Positions 25,506-37,396 of a DNA stretch of 64,000 nucleotides are shown here, piece after piece. The notes beneath the pieces were generated by a model that searched no databases, had not been told where the DNA came from, and was given only the letters and a program-made list of their open reading frames with translations. Source of the stretch: Dactylonectria macrodidyma (Eukaryota > Ascomycota > Sordariomycetes > Hypocreales > Nectriaceae); the NCBI GenBank assembly GCA_020744425.1, contig JAGMUV010000015.1, forward strand, positions 1,514,035 through 1,578,034, read 5' to 3'. Numbering within the stretch: position 1 is the stretch's first letter; every line of letters begins with the position of its first letter. The position numbers and the translations under genes are program-made.

Positions 25506-25879
25506 TAATGAACTGTATAAAGTAGGCCTCCAGGAGATGCCATATTCGCTATACAATAACAAGATGGATGGATTTCACTCAAATCTGGCAGCTGGAGTAC
25601 GCTACCTGTTGATGGACCGGACCACACGCGGCAAGGGCTAACTAAAAGCGGGACATACTACCTATGGGTGACGCCTTTGACGCGATCTCTCTCTTTATAA
25701 GAGCGTACGGAGCAAGCAAAGACTCACGAGATGTGAGGAAGCAGCGCTTACTCGCAGTACATACAACTTGCTGCACTCCCTAGATGGACGGATAGCTTAC
25801 TAGAGATCAATGCAACTGGATTACTTCGAATCCCTTGTTCCATGTGCCCATTACCATGAATCCTCTCGACTCTGTCCGT
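25506..25879. other. Convergent spacer, regulator / NR-PKS
   Basis: 374 bp between the two stop codons, no feature seen. It presumably holds both 3' UTRs. Confidence 0.5.
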
Positions 25880-28800
25880 TTAATCGTTGAGGAAGCCCAT
25901 CGCCTTCCAGCTGGACACGTACTTTCGGGCTACCGCAGCAGCAACAGGACCCTCGGCGGCCAGCGTCCTGGAATGCTTCTGAGAGTTTGCCGTGTCCAGA
26001 ATCAAGCCACCGCAAGACATTCGCTCGAAGTTATGGTCAAGGAAATCAATGAGTCTAGCGGCTGGGTTTTCCGTTTCTGCCAGGAGTGGTGAATGTCGAA
26101 CCATCCGGACCCATTTGCGGAAAGGTATGACGCGGTCCGACGGGATCCCGAGGGCACCGGCTAGGACTCGAGACATCTCTGTCCAGGGCTGGCCAACAGG
26201 GTTGTCAATGTGATAGACAGGATAACACTCCGGGGCATTTCCATCCCCAATACGTAGTAAGTCAACCATGGTTCCAGCTACGTGGTTGACGGGAACCCAT
26301 TGCAGCACGCCGTCAAAGTCGGGCCACATACGGAGCGCCTGCGCCGACTTGACCAAGAAAGCAAAGTGCTCGACAGGGTTCCAGAAGCCGCTCACACTTG
26401 ATCCGGCAATCTGGCCTGGACGGACGACCATGGCACGGAAGCGCCCCGGATACTTGTGCAGCGTCTCGTCCAACATGCGCTCGCATATCCACTTGGCTTC
26501 ACAGTAGCCGATGGGCAGCACGGAAGCCATGGGAACCCTTTCTTCGCGTATGCGAGGCCCGGTAGCATGGCCTACGACACCGATTGACGAAACCAACTGG
26601 AAGCTGATGCGGGGGCCCCGGTTGGCACAAGCCATGTCTCGTGCGAGATCCAACAAGTTGCGGAGCGATTGGAACTGAGGCTCGAAGGCGCGGACCGAAC
26701 GTGTCCCGCTCATGGGCCAGGCGTTGTGCACAATGTGTGTTCCGTGCTGCACCAGCCAAGTGTATTCGGACTCGGCCAGGCCCAGTCTCGATTTGGAGCT
26801 GTCTGCCTCGAGGATGCGCAGCTTGGACAGCTCATCAGACGAGAGCTGGATGCCCCGGGACGAGAATGCCTCCATCTGCCGCCGTTCAACAGGCGTGCTG
26901 CTTCGCCGGTTGACGCAAACAACTGTACCCACAGCGGACTGGCTGACCAGACTGGCAGCTAAGTGCGAGCCCAGGCTGCCCGTGGCGCCCGTTAGAACGA
27001 CGACAGCCTTCCTTTCGACTTGATGCGCCGGGGCCGTTCCGGCGTTGACGGCGGGCGAGAGTGCGGAGACTCCGGGGACTCCGGGGAGTGCAAACCCGGC
27101 CGTGTACTTGGCAACGAATGTCTCGGCTTTCTTCTCCCGGGCTTCTACTTGCTCGGGAGACTGCGTTGCATCCATGTCGTCGGCCTCGACGCTTGCCTTT
27201 GGCAGTCGCCCCCGCTTTGGACCCGATGCCATGGCGATGATGACTTTCTGGAAGGCATTTTCAGCCAAATTACCGTCAGTCCAGTCCACGTGGCCAAACC
27301 CGGCGGCGTGCAAGTCGCGCTCCCAGTCCTCGGCGGCGATGATGGCATGTTTGCGCCAGTCGTCGAAGAGCCACCAGCCCTCGAGAAGACCGAAGATGAG
27401 GTCGACAAAAGCCACGGGCTCGGTCATCTCCAGCATCATGAGGAAGCCATCAGGACGCAGGGCGCTGCGGAGATTGCTGGTCGAGTTGACGAGGTTGTGT
27501 GTGGCATGAACGGCGTTGCTGCCGATGATGATGTGCTGATGCTTCAACGCTTCCGCTGGCGGCCTCTCGATGTCGTGGACGGCGAAGCGCATAAACGGAT
27601 ACAGCTTGCCGAACTTTCGCCTGGCGTTGGCCACCATGGACCCCGAGATGTCTGTGAAGGTGTATTCGATGGGAATGTCCAGCGTGGCAAGGTAAGGCGC
27701 CAGCACGTAGGTAGTGCCTCCTGTTCCGGCTCCCACCTCCAGTATCTTGAGCGTCTCGCCACGCTGGCGGCCCTGGATTCGGCTCACCAGCCGTTCGATA
27801 ACCAGTCGCATTTGGCCGTAGTTCATGCGGTTGAACGTGTGCTCACAATACAATGCCTGCACCAGCTCGCGGCCTTGGGTGGATCCGAATATGGCTCTGA
27901 GACCGTCTGTCTTGCCGCTGAGGACCGCGGCCAGATGCTTGCCGGCATAGTAGGTCAACTTGTTGGCCACAACGAAGTTTGGGTACGTGGCCAACAGTTC
28001 CTGCAAGATTGCTTCGCTCGGCTTGCGCGGCGCCGCCATATTGGTGCGTGCGACTTGCCCACTCACCGGGTCCACGTCTATCAAGCGAGCCTCGTTCTCT
28101 AGGAACCTGTAGATGAACTCCATCAGCCTCCCATGTTGCGGTTGGAACTGTACCCGCTCAAGCACCTGTCCCGCTGTGGCAGAGCGTAGGGGGCAGCCTA
28201 GTTCCTCGAACACTTCGACGACAAGCGCGACACAGAGGCGGTTGGATGCGGCGAGTACCACGCGATCGATGTTGTCAATTTGATATTCGACGAGATGTTG
28301 GTCGCAAAGCAGCTTGACTTCCGCAAAGCTCTCAAGGATTTCAGACTGAAAGAGCTCCAGGTTACTGAGGACCGGGGTTGCCGTTGTCGTTGCCGTTCCT
28401 GAAGACGAAAAAAGAGCAGCGGGGTTTGGCTGGGGTGGTGTTACTGCAACAGCTAATTCGTCTTTGGATTGAGAGCTGCCGAGATCCGTCGTAGATGTCG
28501 CTGCGCTGGGAGACTGACTGATAGTCCTGGACCACCCCTCCCCTGCCTCTATGGAAGAGTCCTCGCCGGAACCATCATCACCATCATCGCTGGATTCGTC
28601 TTCCGCAACTGATGCGCCATTGGCGGCGTCGTCTGGACCAAACAAAGCGCGGCTAATGCAGGTGACAAACTTGCGCAAGCTCGTGGCTTCCATGAGCTCC
28701 GTCTGGTCCAGCGTGCACTTGAAGACCACCTGCACTTCACGGGCAAGCTCCATGCCCATCAGCGAGTCGATGCCGACGTCTGCCATTTCCGAGTCCAGCG

Positions 28801-31800
28801 TGATCTCGCTAGCTTCTATGCCCGCCACGTTGGCCACCAGGTTTCTGACGTCCTCGGTGAGATCTGGGTGAGCCGACGACTTGGCCTTCTTCTGCTTAGT
28901 GGCTGGCTTTTCCGTGACGGCGGCGACTGCGGGGGCTTCATTGGTGCTTTGTGGCAAGACAACCGGGATTGTAGTGGCTGCAGGCTTGTTCATCATTACG
29001 GATGCGTCAGTCGTGAGCCGGGTCAACATCTTGCGCATCGATGCTTTTGCCACCCTCGCGTATTGAATGCCCAGCATGACCTCGCACAGCATCCCGCTGC
29101 TTGCCTCGAAAACGAACACGTCCGTCATGTACAATTTATCTGTCTCGCGGGTGTGACGGGCGAAGACGTGCCAAGTGTCCGGGCCCTCGGGTCCGTACTG
29201 AGTGCTCACTCGCGGCGACCGCATCGACATGTCACAGCCCGTGGCGATGAACATGTCGCTGGGGCTACAGTCGGTCATGCAGTTGACCCAGATGCCTCCA
29301 ACCTGGCTGAAGGAGTCGCTGAGCGGGACGTCAAGCCAGGTGTCGCCGCCGTGTCGCTTGTGCACCTGTCCTACGCACTCGTCGGTCCCACCGATGACGG
29401 CGCGCACGCCGCGGTATAGTTGGCCATAGTCGACAATGTCCCCAAAGGCGCGGTACACGTTGCGGCCTGTCAGCATATCTAGATGCTCGTTGCCGTCCAG
29501 GCCCACCCTCAGCATGTCGGTACATCTCGAGTGGCTGACCAGTCGCTCGAAGCGTGCGAACTCGGCCTTGTAGGTCGCTTCTGACGGATCCCGGACGTGA
29601 AGTCGCGCCTCCACATGCGTTTGCCCATCGGCTTCAAGCCCAGTGCTGATGCTAGAAATGCTCCATTTCCATAGAGTGCCCTCGTCGTTCAACGGCTCCA
29701 AGTCGAGGTATACGGTGCGCGAGGGGTCCACGCAGAGAGGCGCGTGGTTGACCATGTCGTAGATGACAGGCTGAAGGCCTCGAGCGTTCCATTCCGTGTG
29801 AAGACTGAAGAGTGCCTCGATGGCCATGTTAACCTCCAACGTCGCTGGGCAGATCGGCGCTGTCTGGGCAATGAGGTGGCCCGAGATGAACTTCGCATAG
29901 TCCTGTGATTCCGTGTTGATGCGGAAGCGCAGCCCCTTGTGGCTTCCGCTGCCTTCCCCGTCTCCTAGAAACGTCCAGAGCCCTTCTTTACGCTCATCAC
30001 GCAATTGCTGGCCATCGGAAATGTTCCCGGCTGGCCCAAGAGCTGCTGCTGCCTTTGCGACTGCGTCGACCGGAGATTTGAGCTCCAACCAGTGGTGGAA
30101 CTTCTCAAACTGATACGGCGGTAGGATGATTGTCGAGAAGTCACTCGCTTGCACCGGGTGATGGGCCCAGAAAGACACCAGAAGGCCCTGCTTCCAAAGT
30201 GAAGTTGTTGCATCCGCAAGGTTATCGAAGCCTCCGTCATTGGTCATGTTGATCGCTTGGAAGTAATGCGAGCCAGGGGTTGTTTGCCCTGCGAGCGCCC
30301 GACTGGCCATGATGGTGATTGTTGAGCTTGAGCCCGCCTCGAGGAATATGGCCGACGGGTGCTCCTTGGCTAAGCGCTGAATCGCATGGTTGAAGAAGAC
30401 GGGACTTCTCATGTGATCCGGCACAAACCTTGATGTCAATCTAGACATGGACCTAGTCTCGGTTGCTCGCTCAATCGGTATAATGGGTCCGTTGAAAGTC
30501 AGGTCTCTGCCAATATCTTCAAGATCATTCAAAAGTGGCTCGACGAGGTTGGAATGAAACGCGTTGGTGACATTCAGCCTCTTAGCCCTGATGGACGAGA
30601 ACTTGCCACTGCTCGCCATCGTGGCCGCAACCCCGTCAATGGCTCCGGTAGAGCCAGCCAGGGTGAAACCTCTTGGGCCGTTGTAACACGCTATCTCCGC
30701 CAGGCCATAGCCATGGTTCCTGGCGTTGGACTCTGCTAGAAGTTCATGGACATGCGCCTCGTCAGCTTCCACCGCCATCATGGCGCCTCGGTCAGGTCCC
30801 CAGGCATCGCGGACGAGTCGGGCGCGTCCGGCCACGAGCTTGACCGTGTCCTCAAGGCTCAGTGCGCCGGATATACACAAGGCGGTGATCTCCCCGAAAC
30901 TGTGGCCCGTGACGGCGACTACCTTTGTCGAAAGGCCGCAGTCAATCCAGCTTTTGGCGCATGAGTACTGCATGGCAAACAACATTGTCTGGAGTTTGAC
31001 TGTGTCCTCCACCGGTGTGCGCAGGAAGATGTCTGGATAGATACTGCTAAGCCCGAGGGATTGGATGACAGAGTCACATTCGTCCAAGTGTTGCCGAAAG
31101 ACCGAGATGCCATCGTAAAGCTTCCGGTCAAGACCAACGTAGGTGGACACTTGGCCGCCGAAACATAGGATGATGGGCCGGCCGGGTGGAGCGGTTACAA
31201 TGCATGAGTCTGGTTGATCCGTGGACGTCGAGAGGCTTGAGAGTTTGACATGTAGTTCAGCCACGGTTCGGCAGCTGAAGATCAGATGCTGCGCCAGAGA
31301 CGGGTTGAACTGTCGATTGACATTGAAAGAGATGTCTGCAAGAGTGACGTCAGGGAGAGATTGCAGACAAGAAAGCAACTTGGCGCAGTACGCAGCGATT
31401 CCTTGGGCACCATGGGCCGAAAGCCGGAATGGAAAGTTGAAGTTGCCCGAATGAGTAGATGCTGGCCAGCTTCTACAGTTGGGGGGCTGTGTTATCACCA
31501 TGGAGGCGTTGGATCCACTGGCGCCGTAGTTGTTGATGAGGGCCACCTTGAACTCGTCGTCCCATGTTCTCAACGACGTGACGACTTCCAACATGTCCGA
31601 CGGGGCCACCTTGATGTGATGGCTCATCTTGGAGAAACTAGCCTGCGGAGGAATATAACCACCCAGCATCATCATGATGATCTTGATGAGGGAGATGACA
31701 CCAGATGCACCTTCTGCATGGCCAATATGACCTTTGACTGAGCCAATAGGCAGGGGCTTGCTCCGGACTGGCCCGCCAAGTGCCAGACGAATACTTTCAT

Positions 31801-32779
31801 ACTCGGCTGGATCGCCGACGGGTGTGCCCGTGCCGTGGGCCTCGACCAACGAGACATCTCTGGGACTCAGTTTGGCCTTCTCAACCACGTCCTTGAACAG
31901 CTGAGACAAGGATGGCGAGTTGGGGACAAAGAGCGGAGTACAGTTTTGGTTCTGATATACAGCAGTGCTGGCGATGCGGGCGAGGATGGGGTTTCCGTCG
32001 GCAATGGCATCTGACATCTTCTTGAGGAAGACGCAGGCAATGCCTTCGGCACGGCAGTAGCCATCTGCCGACTCATCAAACGGCTTACACTGGCCGGTAG
32101 GGCTGAGGAAGCTTGCGCCAGCCAAATTCTGAAACCAGAGGAAGTTTGTTATGGTGGAAACGCCTCCCGCAAGGGCTGCGGTGCATTCTCCCGAGAGAAG
32201 ATTGCGACATGCCGTATGGATGGCAACGGCAGACGCTGAGCAGGCGGTATCGAACGTCATGGATGGTCCAGTCCATCCGAAGTAGTGCGAGACCTTTCCT
32301 GGAATGAAGCTCTTGAGATTGCCCGTGGCTGTGAAGGCGTTGGGAACATGGCACGCCGCGTGGTGTTCGTAGTCGCCAGCACATGCTCCCAGGTAGACTC
32401 CGACATGGTTCTTGTCACGGTCTTTGGTGCTGGTAGTCGTCTCGGAAAAATATCCCGACTGATCAACTGCCTGGTATGCGGCCTGCAAGAAGAGGCGCTG
32501 TTGCGGGTCCATGGTCGTTGACTCTCTTGGGCTGCGCTTGAAGAACTTGTGGTCGAAGGCATCAGCGTCTCGGATGAAGTTGCCATACCAGTTGCGCAAC
32601 GGATCCTTGTCCTCCTCGCGAAAGAGAGTGTCAAACATCAGCCGTTCTGGCCCGATCAACTCGTGCTGCGACTCTCCTGTGCGCAGCATCTGGGAGAATT
32701 CGTCGAGGTCGTCAGCCCCGGCGACTTTGATAGACATGCCCACCACCACGATGGTATCGTCATTCTCCATTGTTTTCAT
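25880..32779 (-). CDS. Non-reducing polyketide synthase, SAT-less (KS-AT-PT-ACP-MT-R)
   Basis: Iterative NR-PKS of the C-methylating, reductive-release type, about 2299 aa, single exon. The first in-frame ATG is at 32779 (MKTMENDD). The open frame continues upstream only from a GTG and reaches a stop. KS has Cys180 in DTACSAS, His315 in EAHGTGTP and His354 in HIGHAEG. AT has Ser627 in GHSFGE. PT has His968 in SGHLIAQ and Asp1155 in SDSFSQ. ACP has Ser1339 in GIDSL. MT has EVGAGTGG near 1681-1688. The terminal reductase has [11 protein letters not shown] near 1930-1940 and the YCEAK catalytic pair Tyr2092/Lys2096. The expected product is a C-methylated aromatic aldehyde. The usual N-terminal SAT domain (about 350 aa) is absent: KS begins at residue 8, and the 840 bp up to the next gene hold no SAT-like ORF. 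Confidence 0.95.
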   Translation of the reverse strand: MKTMENDDTIVVVGMSIKVAGADDLDEFSQMLRTGESQHELIGPERLMFDTLFREEDKDPLRNWYGNFIRDADAFDHKFFKRSPRESTTMDPQQRLFLQAAYQAVDQSGYFSETTTSTKDRDKNHVGVYLGACAGDYEHHAACHVPNAFTATGNLKSFIPGKVSHYFGWTGPSMTFDTACSASAVAIHTACRNLLSGECTAALAGGVSTITNFLWFQNLAGASFLSPTGQCKPFDESADGYCRAEGIACVFLKKMSDAIADGNPILARIASTAVYQNQNCTPLFVPNSPSLSQLFKDVVEKAKLSPRDVSLVEAHGTGTPVGDPAEYESIRLALGGPVRSKPLPIGSVKGHIGHAEGASGVISLIKIIMMMLGGYIPPQASFSKMSHHIKVAPSDMLEVVTSLRTWDDEFKVALINNYGASGSNASMVITQPPNCRSWPASTHSGNFNFPFRLSAHGAQGIAAYCAKLLSCLQSLPDVTLADISFNVNRQFNPSLAQHLIFSCRTVAELHVKLSSLSTSTDQPDSCIVTAPPGRPIILCFGGQVSTYVGLDRKLYDGISVFRQHLDECDSVIQSLGLSSIYPDIFLRTPVEDTVKLQTMLFAMQYSCAKSWIDCGLSTKVVAVTGHSFGEITALCISGALSLEDTVKLVAGRARLVRDAWGPDRGAMMAVEADEAHVHELLAESNARNHGYGLAEIACYNGPRGFTLAGSTGAIDGVAATMASSGKFSSIRAKRLNVTNAFHSNLVEPLLNDLEDIGRDLTFNGPIIPIERATETRSMSRLTSRFVPDHMRSPVFFNHAIQRLAKEHPSAIFLEAGSSSTITIMASRALAGQTTPGSHYFQAINMTNDGGFDNLADATTSLWKQGLLVSFWAHHPVQASDFSTIILPPYQFEKFHHWLELKSPVDAVAKAAAALGPAGNISDGQQLRDERKEGLWTFLGDGEGSGSHKGLRFRINTESQDYAKFISGHLIAQTAPICPATLEVNMAIEALFSLHTEWNARGLQPVIYDMVNHAPLCVDPSRTVYLDLEPLNDEGTLWKWSISSISTGLEADGQTHVEARLHVRDPSEATYKAEFARFERLVSHSRCTDMLRVGLDGNEHLDMLTGRNVYRAFGDIVDYGQLYRGVRAVIGGTDECVGQVHKRHGGDTWLDVPLSDSFSQVGGIWVNCMTDCSPSDMFIATGCDMSMRSPRVSTQYGPEGPDTWHVFARHTRETDKLYMTDVFVFEASSGMLCEVMLGIQYARVAKASMRKMLTRLTTDASVMMNKPAATTIPVVLPQSTNEAPAVAAVTEKPATKQKKAKSSAHPDLTEDVRNLVANVAGIEASEITLDSEMADVGIDSLMGMELAREVQVVFKCTLDQTELMEATSLRKFVTCISRALFGPDDAANGASVAEDESSDDGDDGSGEDSSIEAGEGWSRTISQSPSAATSTTDLGSSQSKDELAVAVTPPQPNPAALFSSSGTATTTATPVLSNLELFQSEILESFAEVKLLCDQHLVEYQIDNIDRVVLAASNRLCVALVVEVFEELGCPLRSATAGQVLERVQFQPQHGRLMEFIYRFLENEARLIDVDPVSGQVARTNMAAPRKPSEAILQELLATYPNFVVANKLTYYAGKHLAAVLSGKTDGLRAIFGSTQGRELVQALYCEHTFNRMNYGQMRLVIERLVSRIQGRQRGETLKILEVGAGTGGTTYVLAPYLATLDIPIEYTFTDISGSMVANARRKFGKLYPFMRFAVHDIERPPAEALKHQHIIIGSNAVHATHNLVNSTSNLRSALRPDGFLMMLEMTEPVAFVDLIFGLLEGWWLFDDWRKHAIIAAEDWERDLHAAGFGHVDWTDGNLAENAFQKVIIAMASGPKRGRLPKASVEADDMDATQSPEQVEAREKKAETFVAKYTAGFALPGVPGVSALSPAVNAGTAPAHQVERKAVVVLTGATGSLGSHLAASLVSQSAVGTVVCVNRRSSTPVERRQMEAFSSRGIQLSSDELSKLRILEADSSKSRLGLAESEYTWLVQHGTHIVHNAWPMSGTRSVRAFEPQFQSLRNLLDLARDMACANRGPRISFQLVSSIGVVGHATGPRIREERVPMASVLPIGYCEAKWICERMLDETLHKYPGRFRAMVVRPGQIAGSSVSGFWNPVEHFAFLVKSAQALRMWPDFDGVLQWVPVNHVAGTMVDLLRIGDGNAPECYPVYHIDNPVGQPWTEMSRVLAGALGIPSDRVIPFRKWVRMVRHSPLLAETENPAARLIDFLDHNFERMSCGGLILDTANSQKHSRTLAAEGPVAAAVARKYVSSWKAMGFLND

Positions 32780-33622
32780 CGACGCGACTTGAGATTGAAG
32801 CTTAGATGGGGGTTTCGGCACGTCTTCGTCTTCTGTTGTTAGGTTGGTTTCGAGTACAGCCTGTCAACGAGTCCCAGCATCATCTGATGGCGAAGTAGAC
32901 CTCTCGAGCTTTATGCCAAGTAGCTGTGGTACATTTGTCCGTAGTTATATCATGGCCCGTGGCAAAAGTTGACCACATCGTCTTCAGACCAAATTCCGCA
33001 ACGTTTTCCAATTACACGCCGACCCTTATTTCCGTCGGCGTTATTAAATCTCCGTGGGAACGAAATTAAAGTCCGGCAGCGGCATTTGTTAATTCGCAAA
33101 TAGCCTCGCTGCGGGGACGTGGATTCTTGGCTACGACTTTCCACCACCACGTACTACTGGTGATATGAGATTTGATCTTAGACGGTGAAAGTGATTTTTT
33201 TTCTTTTATTCATATGAGAGCAAGACTAAGAATAGATACAAAATGGGCTTCAATGACATCTTCGATGTCAGCATCTGCTTAGGAGCAAAATACCTATGAT
33301 ACAAAGAAATTCGGACAACATGATTGGTTAGAAGATCCGATGGGAACAAACGACAGGCCGGGGCAATAGGAATCGAGCACGTTACAGTAATTGCCGTGTT
33401 TTGGAGGACAGTGCCTCGCTCTCAGCGAAGCATCTTTGACCCTGATTTGGACTCTGCTGCCTTGCCGTAGGATACACTGCATACCCCAAAGTATGGGGTA
33501 TTAATATGTGGCAGACCTTCATTCAGTACGACCTATATTCATAATTTGGTTCACTTCTGTATCATTGTGAAGTTCCTATACTTGTTATATATCAGGCCGC
33601 TACTAGATCATGGATGGGGTTC
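32780..33622 (-). promoter_or_regulatory. NR-PKS promoter and leader
   Basis: 843 bp between the FAD monooxygenase stop and the NR-PKS start. It contains AAAGTCCGG at 33068-33076, one base from the cluster motif, and a short upstream ORF. No coding sequence for a SAT domain is visible. Confidence 0.5.
32839..32880 (-). other. 13-codon upstream ORF in the NR-PKS leader
   Basis: ATG at 32880 to TAA at 32839, about 60 bp before the NR-PKS ATG and out of its frame. Whether it lies in the mRNA depends on the transcription start. Confidence 0.35.
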
Positions 33623-35154
33623 TCAAATCTCCATACTGTGCTCGAATTGGCGGACAGTTTCGGCAACCATCCCATCGACATCAAAGTCCCAGATCACCCT
33701 TGTACGGCTTTCTAGCTCAGCCTTGCATCTCTCGGGATCACGGCCAGCTCCAGGGTACCTCCACTGATAGAGTTCTCCCATTTCGCGCGAGCTACGTACA
33801 AGCCACTGCGATCGGCTCAGACGGACAGCGCTGTAAGCCTGGAAAGCGGAGGAGATAGCCTTGGTCTTGGTGCCGGGCCCTTGGCTGCGAATACTGGCCG
33901 TAGCTAGATCCAACACCGTGGCCAGGACGAGCGCGTCTTCGACCCCCATGCAAGCGCCGGCGCCGAGGAAAGGACTGCTCGCGTGGGCAGCATCTCCGCT
34001 AATGCAAACACGGCGCCGGGCGTACGTCGATGCTGGATGCTCGGCCATGTCGAAAATACCCCATTTGGTCAAATGCTCTGGGAGCGCCTCGACAACCTCT
34101 CTGATTCCCGGGGCCCACCTACAAAGATGCTGTTTGACCTCATCTCGAGTGGCCGGCATCGTTGTCTTGGCATTGGACCATGGTTCTGGATCATGGAGAA
34201 ATATTGCTAGGTTCAGGAGTGTCCATTGGGCTACCTATTTGTAGTCCCCCACAGTCAGCGAGATATCGGTGGGGCTCGTTGGCACGAGAAAATGGATTGG
34301 TAACTTTTGGTAAATGCCATTGAGTTATGTATAACATTCGATGCATAACCCGCCAAACACTTACAGGGTACGATATAACGACGCCATCGGGGCCCATGTG
34401 CATGCACTGGTTGTTAGCTTTGTCGTTGCCAAAGGCATCGATGGCATCGGCGATGGGAACGACGGCTCTGTAAGCAACTTTATGAGTGTAAGTGGCATAC
34501 GATGCAAAGTCAGCCTCGTCCAACAACAGTTGCCTTGTGCGAGAATGGACTCCGTCGCAGCCGATGACTATTATATTACCACGGTACAGGTCAGCCTTCT
34601 CACTGTATACAGGAGCCTCGGACAAACTAACCACAATCTGCCTGGGCGATGCTGCCGTCGGAGAAGCTGAGCGCCACCTTATTCCGCAATTCATCATCCA
34701 CATAATTCTTTAGCTGCTTTCCAAACTTGATTACCCCCTCAGGCAGCTCCTTTGCTAATTCGTGGAGAAGGTGGGATCGAAGGCATCCTTGGTAATCCAA
34801 GTTGCGCGCTGACACCTGAAAAAGCAGCGCCTCCTGAGACTCAGCCGCGTCTTTGGTACTGGGGTTGAACCCGTCCCAATATCGATTGTGCGGGTGTATG
34901 TTGACCTCGCCAACCCGCTGGAGGGCCTCCAGTACGGGTGGTGCCAGACGTTTCATGCATTCTCGTGCAACACCGGTAAACGCGAATCCGGCACTGATTT
35001 CATGCAACTCATCGGCTTGCTCATATACCGTGACCCGCATGCCACGGCGCAACAGGCCTGCCGCTAACATGAGCCCAATGATGCCCCCGCCAATGACAGC
35101 TATGTCAATTGTACCATTGGTCCCTCCTTGATCAGTCTTTAGGTTGGGGGCCAT
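33623..35154 (-). CDS. FAD-dependent monooxygenase, salicylate-hydroxylase-like
   Basis: Flavoprotein hydroxylase, 445 aa after splicing, of the group used to dearomatise polyketide phenols (AzaH/TropB/SorbC type). ATG at 35154 (MAPNLKTD). Exons are 35154-34632, 34567-34365 and 34234-33623. The introns of 64 and 130 bp rejoin as ADC-VIGCDGVHS and SYP-VAQWTLLN, both typical. The FAD Rossmann motif IGGGIIGL lies at about 18-25, the GCDGVHSRTR region mid-protein, and the second flavin motif ISGDAAHASSPFLGAG in the last exon. It is divergent from the SDR, and its stop lies 843 bp before the NR-PKS start on the same strand. Likely role: oxidative dearomatisation of the NR-PKS aldehyde (inferred). 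Confidence 0.92.
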
Positions 35155-35373
35155 TCTAGAAAGGTTGGACGTGGGCTTCCTATGCAAGAAAGCGAGGGGG
35201 CAACTTGGCCAAGAGGAGTATTCAAGTACAAGTACATGGAACTAATATACGCTGCTGGTTTGTAACAGGCTTACGGGACGGCCCTTTTTGTTACAGAGGT
35301 GGGCCGTCGGCAATTCTTTGCGCCCGGAAGTAGCCCGTAAAAATCAAGTGCGTTGTCGAGGCCATTTATTCTA

Positions 35374-35382
35374 CCGGAGTTT
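35374..35382 (+). promoter_or_regulatory. Cluster motif CCGGAGTTT, copy 3
   Basis: Third exact copy in the window, centrally placed in the divergent monooxygenase/SDR promoter. Confidence 0.5.
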
Positions 35383-35473
35383 CAATTGTCCTACTGCCAA
35401 AACGTAACGCCACCCTAAGGAGTTTCATTAAACCATGACCGACGGCCGCTCCAAATATTTATGTTCAAGTGGA

Positions 35474-35502
35474 TGACCTTGAAGTCACTTACTCCAAGGT
35501 CA
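35474..35502. promoter_or_regulatory. Inverted repeat TGACCTT-N15-AAGGTCA
   Basis: Perfect 7-bp arms at 35474-35480 and 35496-35502, ending 22 bp before the SDR ATG. It could be a protein site or lie in the 5' UTR. Confidence 0.3.
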
Positions 35503-35524
35503 AATTGGAAATACTCAGATCACG

Positions 35525-36423
35525 ATGGAGAAAACGGTTATGATCACAGGTTGTAGCGTGGGTGGCCTTGGCTTTGCTTTGGCAGAAGCCTTCCAACAAG
35601 CTGGTTATCACGTCTTTGCAACGGCCCGTGACCCAACAAAGGTCGGATCCCTTCGAGACCGGCCTGGCATCGAGGTGCTGCGCCTAGACGTAACGACCGC
35701 CGAGACTATTCACTCATGCGTCACTGCAATTCGCAAGAAGACGAACGACCGGCTAGACATCCTTGTCAACAACGCTGGTGCTGCCATGTTCGGCCCTCTA
35801 GTCCATGCGTCGATTGAGGAGGCCAAGACCCTTTACAATGTGAATGTATGGGGTGTCTTGGCTGTAACCCAAGCATTTGCACCGCTACTCGTCAACGCGC
35901 AGGGCGTTGTATTGAACATTTCGTCCATGGCCGGAGCGGTTCCCCTGGCATGGCAAGGTACGCAATATGAAGTATGCATGAGCCGCACAACTGACTCTAC
36001 AAAATAGGCATATATAATAGCTCCAAAGCAGCTGTCACGTTTCTGTCCGAGACACTGAAGATTGAACTCGATCCCCTTGGCGTTCGTGTGGTAACGGCCA
36101 TGGTTGGGGCAATCAACACGCAGATTTATGCCGAAAGTGATGTAATGCTATCTACGGGCTCGTGGTACAAACCAATTGAGGACATCATTAAGAAGCAGGC
36201 GCAAGGCGTGATGCAGAAGCCAAACAACGAGTCCGTCGAGATTACAGCACGGAACATAGTACAAGACACTCTCCGCGGCCGACGTGGTAAAATCTGGCGA
36301 GGTGGAGAGGCTGGAACCGCATCTGTCGGATCGTGGTTATTTCCTACCAGGGTTGTGGAGTGGATTTTGCATCGCCACAGGGGCTTGTCCCAGCTGCGGC
36401 ATGTACGAAAGGCAGTGCAATGA
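35525..36423 (+). CDS. Short-chain dehydrogenase/reductase (Ayr1-like)
   Basis: Classical NAD(P)H-dependent SDR, 282 aa, close in style to fungal 1-acyl-dihydroxyacetone-phosphate reductase (Ayr1)-like enzymes that recur in metabolite clusters. Exons 35525-35957 and 36008-36423 are joined by a 50-bp intron. Cofactor motif TGCSVGGLG at the N-terminus, NNAGAA mid-protein, catalytic Ser in NISSMAG, and YNSSK formed right after the splice. It shares its promoter with the FAD monooxygenase, which suggests joint expression. Probable role: reduction of a keto group on the polyketide, substrate not inferable. Confidence 0.9.
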
Positions 36424-36506
36424 ATTAGAGAGCAACGCCGTGAAGTGTATAAGCAAGGATAGTAGAGCTACACTCTTCGTGGAGTCAAATATATTACAAA
36501 TTAAAC

Positions 36507-37396
36507 TTATGCCCTGAAAGAAGAATCCAGCTTTATAAGCAGCTGATGTACTGCCAACCTGGCATCAGGGAACCCAGCTTGTCCCCAAGTTGCGTTGGCA
36601 ACGACTCCATATTTGAGCAGCCTGTCGACAGTCTTCCTAGCACTCAGGCGCCCGCTCTGGGCTATAATATGGATTAGGGACCGTCCCAAACCGTCCTCGA
36701 TATCGGTTCCGACTTTATCTATAAGCAAATCAAGGACATCGTCGCTACTATACTCAGCAGCGTACAGAGCTGCTTCCTCAACGAAATTTATTTTCGTGAC
36801 TGGAATAAGCAGTTTGGCGACAGTGAGGTGGTTCCCCTTTGCTGCCCAGGCGAACTCCGTGGGGGGAATGGCCCGACGAAGCCCATCCTACAGTTAAAGG
36901 ATACCATATTGAGATCGAGGCCGGCATCCAAAAGTAGGCGAACAACGGCATGGTAGCCATTTTCAGCGGCGAGGTGCAGGACTGGAATGCTCGATCCTGT
37001 CTCTGGCGGCTCATCCTGAAGCCAGAAATTCCTTTCGCCACGCATGCCAGATTTTGCTCCACGCTTGAGTGCACCATAGCCGGCACTGTCGTTTACACTC
37101 TTGTTTTGGTGAATGAGCGCGGGTTTGACCAGAAGCTTGACGATGTCCAAGTATCCAGAGGCAGCAGCTATTTCAATGACAGCCAATTTGTTGACCCCGG
37201 GTAATTTTTGCTGCAGAATGCTCGATAAGCTGGATGTGATGGCTGCTCTACCTTTTTCAAAGGATGAACTGTTTAATAGGCCGCTCTGATATATAGCTTG
37301 TTTCAGGTCACCAATGATCGCCGATATAGCAGACTGCCGGATCGACGAGATGAATATTTCATTTTCCTCCTCCGTATTAGGTTTGCATGTTCTCAC
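36507..37396 (-). CDS. Ankyrin-repeat protein, 5' end unclear, possibly damaged
   Basis: Ankyrin-type helices are clear: LAVIEIAAASGYLDIVKLLV, LHLAAENGYHAVVRLLLDAG, FAWAAKGNHLTVAKLLI and YAAEYSSDDVLDLLID. The last two need a frame change at 36888-36904. Removing exactly 17 nt (GTATCC...TTTAAC...TGTAG) joins DLNM to DGLRRAIPP in frame. The open frame starts without an ATG; upstream sequence to about 37560 carries only broken ankyrin-like phrases (LKRAVVEPDTV), so the 5' part is either in unresolved exons or decayed. It converges on the SDR. No role in the cluster is implied. Confidence 0.55.

Larger units (their letters stand above)
35155..35524. promoter_or_regulatory. Bidirectional promoter, monooxygenase/SDR
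   Basis: 370-bp divergent promoter with CCGGAGTTT at 35374-35382 and an inverted repeat TGACCTT/AAGGTCA close to the SDR start. Confidence 0.6.

Noticed and set aside
27020..28102. 360-codon plus-strand ORF
   Set aside because: It lies antisense inside the NR-PKS methyltransferase region, shows no domain, and is explained by the codon bias of the PKS.
32822..33622. Hidden SAT exon upstream of the NR-PKS
   Set aside because: The space is too short for promoter plus SAT, and translations of the minus strand show no SAT-like phrases.
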